This document shows, piece after piece, positions 6,491 through 11,436 of a DNA stretch of 12,470 nucleotides. This stretch comes from an uncultured Gemmatimonadota bacterium (GTDB lineage Bacteria; Gemmatimonadota; Gemmatimonadetes; Gemmatimonadales; GWC2-71-9). Where the stretch lies: positions 1 to 12,470 of the forward strand of contig CALGOK010000140.1 in the NCBI GenBank assembly GCA_937961295.1. Direction: 5' to 3'. A program made the position numbers and the translations under genes. Each line of letters starts with the position of its first letter. Within the stretch, counting starts at the first letter, position 1. The notes below the pieces were generated by a model. That model saw only the letters and a program-made list of their open reading frames with translations. It ran no database searches and was not told where the DNA came from.

Positions 6491-7648
6491 ATGACGGCCG
6501 TCTCGCGCCTCCGCCGCCTCTGGACCTGGCTCGCCGCGCCGCCGGACGAGATCCTGGCCGATGCGGCGCGCGACGGCGAGGCGCTGGTGGCGCGGGTGCG
6601 CACCTGGCTCACCTTGCTGATCCTGATCATCCCGCTCGGCTCGCTGGCGGTGCAGCCCGACGCGCCCCAGTACTGGATCGGCCTGATCGTCGCAAGCGTG
6701 GCGGTGCTCGCCGCGGTGCTGCTCGACCAGGCGGTGCGGCGCGGCCTCTACCGGCCGGCGCTCTCGCTCTTCACCACCACGGCCGACGTGACCATCGTGT
6801 CGCTCGGCCTCTTCGCGTTCTGGGTGATCGGCATGCCGATCGTCACCACCAACTCGCGGGTGCTGTTCGAGGTGTACTTCGTCGCGATCGCCGCCTCGGC
6901 ACTGCGGTATTCGCCCAAGGCGTGTGCGCTGGCGGGGGGGATGGCGATCGTCCAGTTCCTCGGGCTGTCGCTGCTCACCTGGGGAGTGCGCGGACCCGGA
7001 GCGCTGACCGCCGGCGAGCTCACCTACGGCGCGTTCGACTGGACGATCCAGTTCGGCCGCGTGGTGATGCTGTTCGCGGCCACGGTGATCGCGCTCGCGG
7101 TGGTCAACCGCACCGCACGGCTCCGGCGGCTGAGCACCTTCGACCGGCTCACCGGGCTCTTCAACCGCGCCTACGTGGAGGAGTACCTGGGCCACGAATT
7201 GGCGCGCGCGGCGCGCGAGCAGCAGCCGTTCGTGGTGGCGATGCTCGACGTGGACCACTTCAAGGTGTTCAACGACACCCACGGGCATGCCGCCGGCGAC
7301 GTGGCGCTGCGCCAGCTGGCCGACGCGCTGCGCGGCGCGCTGCGCCGCAGCGACGTGGTGGCCCGCTACGGCGGCGAGGAGATCCTGATTGCCATGCCGA
7401 ACACCCAGCTCGAGGCGGCGATGGAGAAGCTCGACGAGGTGCGGGTGCGGGTGGGGCTGACGGAGATCACGCTGCCGCGCGGCGGGGTGGCGCGGATCAC
7501 GGTGTCGATGGGCGTGGCGTCGCTGGCGCTCGACGGGGCGCGGCTCACCGACCTGCTGGAGACCGCCGACGAGCGGATGTACGCCGCCAAGGCCGCCGGC
7601 CGCAACCGCGTGGTGGGACCCGAGGCTACCGCTCGCCCAGGATCTTGA
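6491..7648 (+). CDS. Membrane-bound GGDEF diguanylate cyclase
   Basis: This 385-aa protein should make the second messenger cyclic di-GMP from two GTP. The N-terminal half has about six hydrophobic segments (roughly residues 39-55, 62-80, 96-116, 125-140, 146-167 and 185-204), forming a membrane sensor module of unassigned type. The C-terminal GGDEF domain starts with FDRLTGLFNR at residue 217, then MLDVDHFKVFNDTHGHAAGD. The signature is GGEEI at 294-298, with Ile in place of the usual Phe. The inhibitory I-site RxxD is present as RRSD (285-288), exactly five residues before the signature, so product inhibition is likely. The start is 4 bp after the ETF-QO stop with no obvious Shine-Dalgarno, suggesting coupling. 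The 3' end overlaps the convergent yjbQ by 23 bp. Confidence 0.93.
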   Translation: MTAVSRLRRLWTWLAAPPDEILADAARDGEALVARVRTWLTLLILIIPLGSLAVQPDAPQYWIGLIVASVAVLAAVLLDQAVRRGLYRPALSLFTTTADVTIVSLGLFAFWVIGMPIVTTNSRVLFEVYFVAIAASALRYSPKACALAGGMAIVQFLGLSLLTWGVRGPGALTAGELTYGAFDWTIQFGRVVMLFAATVIALAVVNRTARLRRLSTFDRLTGLFNRAYVEEYLGHELARAAREQQPFVVAMLDVDHFKVFNDTHGHAAGDVALRQLADALRGALRRSDVVARYGGEEILIAMPNTQLEAAMEKLDEVRVRVGLTEITLPRGGVARITVSMGVASLALDGARLTDLLETADERMYAAKAAGRNRVVGPEATARPGS

Positions 7649-8048
7649 TGATCACCCGCTTGCGGCGCTGCCCGTCCCACTCGCCGTAGAAGATCCGCTG
7701 CCAGGGCCCGAAGTCGAGCTTCCCGTCGGTCACCGGCACGATCACCTCGTGCCCCACCGTGAGCGAGCGCAGGTGCGCCGCCGCGTTGTCCTCGCCGGTG
7801 AGGTTGTGCCGGTAGCGCTCCGGATCCCACGGGGCGACCTCCTCCTCCAGCCACCGCAGGATGTCGTGCCAGAGGCCCGACTCGTGGTCGTTGACGAACA
7901 CCGACGCCGAGATGTGCATCGCCGACACCAGCACCAACCCCTCGCGGATCCCGCTCGCGTCGAGTTGCGCCTCGACCTCGTCGGTGATGTCGATGATCTC
8001 CTGGCGCTTCGCCGTCTCGAACCAGAGGTAGTGGGTGTGGGAGGGCAT
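7626..8048 (-). CDS. yjbQ: YjbQ family protein (UPF0047)
   Basis: This 140-aa protein matches the YjbQ/UPF0047 family, annotated as secondary thiamine-phosphate synthase because some members can replace ThiE; the native role is uncertain. Key segments are SAMHISASVFVNDHE (about 42-56), a HNLTGEDNAAAHLRS segment (about 81-95), IPV-like VIVPVTDGKL, FGPWQRIFYGEWDG and a final RVIIKILGE strand. The conserved His and Asp/Asn residues of the putative metal site are present. I start at ATG 8048 (MPSHTHYLWFET); a longer reading to 8105 would use DNA inside repeat copy B. A GGGAAG Shine-Dalgarno lies about 9 nt upstream. The stop TAG (7626-7628) falls inside the 3' end of the convergent diguanylate cyclase gene. 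Confidence 0.92.
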   Translation of the reverse strand: MPSHTHYLWFETAKRQEIIDITDEVEAQLDASGIREGLVLVSAMHISASVFVNDHESGLWHDILRWLEEEVAPWDPERYRHNLTGEDNAAAHLRSLTVGHEVIVPVTDGKLDFGPWQRIFYGEWDGQRRKRVIIKILGER

Positions 8049-8063
8049 CAGCCAGGTCTTCCC

Positions 8064-8123
8064 GCAGGCGCGCCGTTCACGGCGCGCGATGCCGGCATCG
8101 CGCACCCCAAGGGGTGCGCCTGC
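8064..8123. repeat. 60-bp palindromic repeat, copy B (mixed arms)
   Basis: It begins GCAGGCGC and ends GCGCCTGC. The left inner hairpin is GCGCCGTTCACGGCGC-like, the centre is the perfect palindrome GCGATGCCGGCATCGC, and the right inner hairpin is GCGCACCCCAAGGGGTGCGC. It lies 19 bp after the asd stop and 15 bp before the yjbQ start. It can fold as a cruciform or as two or three adjacent hairpins. Confidence 0.92.
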
Positions 8124-8142
8124 ATGTCGTTCGGGTCCTCGA

Positions 8143-9198
8143 TCATGGCATGATCCAGCCTCTCGTGACGGCCATCAGCTCCGCATTCTGAATCGCCGCG
8201 CCCGCAGCGCCGCGGACGAGGTTGTGGCCGAGGGCCACCAGGCGCAGGTGATGGAGGGGGCAGGGGCGCACCCGGCCCACGGTGACCGTCATGCCGTCGC
8301 CGCGGTCGCGGTCGAGGCGGGACTGGGGTCGGTCGGGGCGGTCGTCCACCTCCACCGGTTGCGCCGGTGTCGACGGCAAGGCCGCCACCGTGTCGTCGCC
8401 ACGAAACTCGCGCAGCACGGCGATCGCCTCTTCCGGAGTCGGTCGGTCGCGAAAGGCGAGTGACGCCGACACCAGATGGCCGTCGACCACCGGGACGCGG
8501 TGCACCATCGCGGCGAGCACGAACGGCGCCGGGCGCACCGTGCCGCCACCCACCGACCCCAGCAGCTTGGCCGCCTCGGCCTCGATCTTCTCCTCCTCGC
8601 CGCCGATGAACGGGATCACGTTGTCGAGCAGGTCGAGCGAGGGAACGCCGGGGTAGCCCGCGCCGCTCGCCGCCTGCAACGTGGCGATCGCGCCACGCTC
8701 CAGGGCGAAGGCGCGATGGAGCGGGGCCAGCGCCATCACCAGGGCGGCGGTGGAGCAATTGGGGTTGGCCACGATCCCGCCGCGCCAACCGCGCTCCGAG
8801 CGCTGGCGATCGAGCAGCGCGACATGCGCCGCATTGACCTCGGGAATCAGCAGCGGGACGTCGTCGGCCATCCGGAATGCGGAAGCGTTGCTCACCACCA
8901 TCGCCCCGGCGGCGGCGAAGGCCGGCTCGACCTCGCGTGCCACCGCTGCATCGAGCGCCGAGAAGGCGATCACCGCCTCGCCCTGCGGCTCGGCCGCCGT
9001 GCAAGTGAGGTTGGCGACTCGCTCGGGGAGCGGCGCCTGCTCGCGCCAGCGCACCGTGTCGCCGTAGCGCTTGCCGATCCGGTCCGGCGACCCGGCAACC
9101 TGGACCACCTCGAACCAGGGATGGGCGGCGAGCCGGGCGATGAACTTCTGGCCGACGGTGCCGGTGGCACCGAGGATGGCGACGGGGAGGCGTGTCAT
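8143..9198 (-). CDS. asd: Aspartate-semialdehyde dehydrogenase
   Basis: Asd reduces aspartyl phosphate to aspartate semialdehyde with NADPH, the branch point to lysine, diaminopimelate, threonine and methionine. The protein is 351 aa. The nucleotide-binding GATGTVG is at residues 10-16. The catalytic Cys148 lies in ANPNCSTAAL. Downstream segments include SGAGYPGV, IPFIGGEEEKIEAE and HRVPVVDGHLVSAS, with the conserved His and acidic residues. The GEEEKIE pattern and overall form fit the archaeal/fungal-type Asd branch rather than the E. coli type. ATG 9198 has no Shine-Dalgarno; the bases before it read CCTTCCCTCC. A leaderless transcript is possible but unproven. The gene stands alone between repeat copies B and C, about 20 bp from each. 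Confidence 0.95.
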   Translation of the reverse strand: MTRLPVAILGATGTVGQKFIARLAAHPWFEVVQVAGSPDRIGKRYGDTVRWREQAPLPERVANLTCTAAEPQGEAVIAFSALDAAVAREVEPAFAAAGAMVVSNASAFRMADDVPLLIPEVNAAHVALLDRQRSERGWRGGIVANPNCSTAALVMALAPLHRAFALERGAIATLQAASGAGYPGVPSLDLLDNVIPFIGGEEEKIEAEAAKLLGSVGGGTVRPAPFVLAAMVHRVPVVDGHLVSASLAFRDRPTPEEAIAVLREFRGDDTVAALPSTPAQPVEVDDRPDRPQSRLDRDRGDGMTVTVGRVRPCPLHHLRLVALGHNLVRGAAGAAIQNAELMAVTRGWIMP

Positions 9199-9218
9199 GG
9201 AGGGAAGGTATCACGGAT

Positions 9219-9278
9219 GCAGGCGCGCCGTTCACGGCGCGCGATGCCGGCACCGCGCGCCGTGAACGGCGCGCCTGC
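9219..9278. repeat. 60-bp palindromic repeat, copy C (near-perfect palindrome)
   Basis: The 60 bases equal their own reverse complement except for one mismatched pair in the centre (GCGATGCCGGCACCGC). Both arms are of the GCGCGCCGTTCACGGCGC type, unlike copies A and B, where the right arm is the CACCCCAAGGGGTG type. It starts 4 bp after the terC stop and ends 20 bp before the asd start. Confidence 0.93.
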
Positions 9279-9282
9279 GGGC

Positions 9283-10248
9283 TCAGACCGTCAGCCGCCC
9301 TCCCGCCGTGAGGCGGGCCTCTTCGCGGCGGGTCCGGACGATCGACGCGATGATGGCGGTGGCCAGCGTCACCACGATCACGCCGAGCGAGATGGCGATC
9401 GGTAGGTGGATCCACCCCGACAGGATCATCTTGATGCCGACGAAGGTGAGGATCAGCGCCACGCCGAACTTGAGGTAGTGGAAGGTGTCGAGCATCCCGG
9501 CGAGCAGGAAGAAGAGCGCCCGCAGGCCGAGGATGGCGAAGACGTTCGACGAGTAGACGATGAACGGGTCCTGGGTGACCGCGAAGATCGCCGGGATCGA
9601 GTCGATGGCGAAGACGAGGTCGGTCCACTCCACCACCAGCAGCACCAGCAGCAGCGGGGTGGCCAGCCAGCGGGTGCGGGTGCGGATGAAGAAGCGGTCG
9701 CCGTCGTAGCTCCGCGAGATCGGGAACACCCGGCGCACCAGCCGCACCATCGGGTTCTTCTCGAGCTCGATCCGCTGCTCGCCGCCGGAGCGCATCATCC
9801 GGATGCCGGTGATGACCAGGATCCCGCCGAAGACGTAGATGATCCAGTGGAACCGCGTGATCAGCAGCGCGCCGGCGGCGATCATGATCGCCCGCATGAT
9901 CAGCGCACCAAGGATCCCCCACTTGAGCACCTTGGGCTGCAGGGCGGCGGGGACGGCGAAGTACTGGAAGACCAGGATGAACACGAACAGGTTGTCGACC
10001 GACAGCGACAATTCGATCAGGTAGCCGGTCAGGAACTCCAGCGCGTGGGTGCTCCCTTCGCGGTACCAGAGCCACGCGCAGAAGAGCATCGCCAGCGTGA
10101 CGAGGCCGCTGCACCAGGCAGCGGCCTCCTTGGTTGACAGGACGTGGGCCTTGCGGTTGAGCACCCCGAGGTCGACGACCAGCAGCACGACGATGATCGC
10201 CGTGAAGCTGATCCAGACCGTCAGGGAGTGGCTGCCCAGCAGCTCCAC
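9283..10248 (-). CDS. TerC/Alx family membrane transporter (probable Mn2+ efflux)
   Basis: This 321-aa integral membrane protein has about eight or nine hydrophobic segments. It carries the two family signatures: ELSLSVDNLFVF (SVDN at 83-86) and FAIDSIPAIFAV (214-219), followed by SSNVFAILGLRALFFLL. The acidic residues in the membrane are thought to bind metal. Alx of E. coli is a manganese exporter, and this family is a frequent target of the Mn2+ riboswitch. GTG 10248 comes one base after the htpX TGA, so translation is probably coupled to htpX and both genes should respond to the riboswitch at 11157-11284. The central loop (about 155-190) is basic and presumably cytoplasmic. Mn export is inferred from family and riboswitch, not from residues alone. 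Confidence 0.93.
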   Translation of the reverse strand: MELLGSHSLTVWISFTAIIVVLLVVDLGVLNRKAHVLSTKEAAAWCSGLVTLAMLFCAWLWYREGSTHALEFLTGYLIELSLSVDNLFVFILVFQYFAVPAALQPKVLKWGILGALIMRAIMIAAGALLITRFHWIIYVFGGILVITGIRMMRSGGEQRIELEKNPMVRLVRRVFPISRSYDGDRFFIRTRTRWLATPLLLVLLVVEWTDLVFAIDSIPAIFAVTQDPFIVYSSNVFAILGLRALFFLLAGMLDTFHYLKFGVALILTFVGIKMILSGWIHLPIAISLGVIVVTLATAIIASIVRTRREEARLTAGGRLTV

Positions 10249-10249
10249 G

Positions 10250-11086
10250 TCAGCGCCCGGCGTCCAGGGCGAGCAGCGCCTGGACGCGCTCCTCGGTGGG
10301 CGGGTGGGTGCTGAACAGCTTGGCGACCCCGCCGCGGCCCGACAGCGGGTTCACCTGCGCCAGCGGGGCCACGGCGGGCGGGACGTTCATCGGGATCTGG
10401 CGGGCCATCGCCTCGATCCGGGTGAGCGCCTGCGCCAGCGGCCGGGCGCGGCCGAGGATCTCCGCGCCGGTGCGGTCGGCGGCGAACTCGCGCTGGCGCG
10501 AGATCGCGAACTGCAGCACCATCGCGATGATCGGCGCGAGGATCGCGAAGCCGAGCGCCATGAGGCCGCCGCCCTCGTCGTCGTCGCGCCGGCCGAAGAA
10601 GATCAGCGCGTAGGGGAGGTAGCCGATCAGCGACGCGATCCCGGCCGCGACGGTCTGGATCAGCATGTCGCGATTCTTGATGTGCGCCAGCTCGTGGGCA
10701 ATCACCCCGGCGAGCTCGTCGCGCGGCATCGCCTTGAGGATCCCCTCGGTCACCGCCACCACGGCCTTGTCGTACGAACGGCCGGTGGCGAAGGCATTGG
10801 GCTGCGCCGACGGGACGATCGCCAGCTTGGGCATCGGCAGCCCGGCGCGCTGGCGCAGCTCGTCGACCATGTCGAACAGCTCGGGGGCCTGCTCGCGCGA
10901 GATCACCCGCGCGTGGTAGGCACGCAGCACCATCGAGTCGCTGAACCAGAACGACACGAAGGCCATGATCAGGCCGAGCGAACCGCCGATCATCAGGCCG
11001 CTGGTCCCGCCGATCATCTGGCCGGCCACCAGGAACAGCGACAGCAGGCCGGCGAGCAGGACGAAGGTCTTCACGTTGTTCATCAT
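10250..11086 (-). CDS. htpX: Membrane zinc metalloprotease HtpX
   Basis: HtpX is a membrane M48 protease that degrades misfolded membrane proteins. The protein is 278 aa from ATG 11086. It has two N-terminal membrane segments (about residues 6-50) and the zinc motif HELAH (His131, Glu132, His135). Two more hydrophobic segments follow (about 145-190), with the third ligand Glu200 in QREFAADR. A C-terminal FSTHPPTEERVQAL matches the family. The start is set by GGAGGAAG (11095-11102) with an 8-nt spacer; ATG 11083 is an alternative. A longer reading to 11209 would translate the riboswitch and is rejected. First gene of an htpX-terC operon. Placement behind a manganese riboswitch implies induction by Mn2+. 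Confidence 0.95.
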   Translation of the reverse strand: MMNNVKTFVLLAGLLSLFLVAGQMIGGTSGLMIGGSLGLIMAFVSFWFSDSMVLRAYHARVISREQAPELFDMVDELRQRAGLPMPKLAIVPSAQPNAFATGRSYDKAVVAVTEGILKAMPRDELAGVIAHELAHIKNRDMLIQTVAAGIASLIGYLPYALIFFGRRDDDEGGGLMALGFAILAPIIAMVLQFAISRQREFAADRTGAEILGRARPLAQALTRIEAMARQIPMNVPPAVAPLAQVNPLSGRGGVAKLFSTHPPTEERVQALLALDAGR

Positions 11087-11094
11087 CGCGGGCA

Positions 11095-11102
11095 CTTCCT
11101 CC
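11095..11102 (-). promoter_or_regulatory. Strong ribosome binding site of htpX
   Basis: GGAGGAAG on the minus strand, 8 nt before ATG 11086. It fixes the start and is the likely output site of the riboswitch. TTCC just upstream can pair weakly with its GGAA. Confidence 0.75.
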
Positions 11103-11115
11103 GGAAAACAGGTCA

Positions 11116-11171
11116 GGCGAGCCCTCGTCGGACCCCCGGGGCTCTCCGGGGATGCTGACGAAGGTCTCGCC
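11116..11171 (-). promoter_or_regulatory. Alternative stem, probable riboswitch expression platform
   Basis: On the minus strand GGCGAGACCTTCGTC (11157-11171), the 3' strand of the aptamer, can pair with GACGAGGGCTCGCC (11116-11129). This gives 14 pairs, one a G-U, with a single bulged A. The pairing is mutually exclusive with the aptamer P1 helix (11160-11164 with 11277-11281). The enclosed loop contains its own CCCCGG/CCGGGG hairpin. No U-tract follows, so control of translation or Rho access is more likely than intrinsic termination. Inference from sequence only. Confidence 0.55.
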
Positions 11172-11284
11172 TGGAACGCCGGCCATTCGGCCGGTCGCTT
11201 CGGGGGCACCGTGCGCGCCTGGGCGCGCAGTCTTGACGATGCCGCCGGCCGCCTGTCTCGGCGGCTGGGCTACTCCCCTTCAAT
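11157..11284 (-). promoter_or_regulatory. yybP-ykoY manganese riboswitch
   Basis: Read on the minus strand, the segment carries the conserved blocks of the yybP-ykoY aptamer in order: GAAGGGGAGTAGCCC at the 5' side, ATCGTCAAGACTGCG in the middle, and GGCGAGACCTTCGTC at the 3' side. P1 pairs GAAGG (11277-11281) with CCTTC (11160-11164). Internal hairpins are GCCGCC/GGCGGC, an 8-bp TGCGCGCC/GGCGCGCA stem (11212-11229) and CCGGCC/GGCCGG. The class senses Mn2+ and turns on exporters. It lies 70 nt before htpX, and the second operon gene is a TerC/Alx transporter, a known target class. Promoter boxes upstream are not clear because repeats fill that stretch. Confidence 0.9.
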
Positions 11285-11294
11285 GCCTGCCAAA

Positions 11295-11436
11295 GGTAAA
11301 GGGTGAAGGGTGAAGGGTGAAGGGGGTGAGTCACAGGTGACAAGTGACGGGGGACGGGTGACTGGGGACGGGGGACGGGTGACGCGCCCCCCTTCACCCT
11401 TCACCCTTTACCCATCACCCCGTCCCCCGTCCCCCG
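11295..11436. repeat. G-rich tandem units with inverted counterpart, spanning the moeA stop
   Basis: A perfect 23-bp inverted pair (11295-11317 and 11390-11412) is built from GGGTGAA units. A second layer, GGGACGGGGGACGGGTGA at 11365-11382, is answered by its near complement at 11415-11433. A 17-bp direct repeat (11346-11362, 11367-11383) lies between. The moeA stop TAA (11408-11410) sits inside the right arm. The structure could end moeA transcripts before the riboswitch operon, but it lacks a T-run. With the riboswitch it fills the 11087-11407 gap; no gene is seen there. Confidence 0.85.

Noticed and set aside
4837..6630. Long minus-strand open frame (597 codons) opposite ETF-QO
   Set aside because: Antisense shadow of a high-GC gene; composition is His/Arg-rich with no recognisable motif.
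8049..8105. Extended N-terminus of YjbQ
   Set aside because: The added residues come from repeat copy B; similar peptides appear wherever the repeat is translated.
8048..10114. Very long minus-strand open frame (688 codons) across asd and terC
   Set aside because: It is an out-of-frame reading of asd and terC, arginine/proline-rich, and runs through two palindromic repeats. The true genes have full family motifs.
4149..10248. Tellurite-resistance locus (TerB and TerC both present)
   Set aside because: The two genes are about 5 kb apart and in different units, with no TerA/TerD/TerE or other ter-operon genes. The riboswitch points to manganese for TerC.
11087..11209. Extended N-terminus of HtpX
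   Set aside because: It reads part of the riboswitch and expression platform. ATG 11086 has a strong Shine-Dalgarno and fits family length.
11295..11436. CRISPR array
   Set aside because: Units are 7-21 bp low-complexity tandem repeats without constant spacers, and no cas genes are present.
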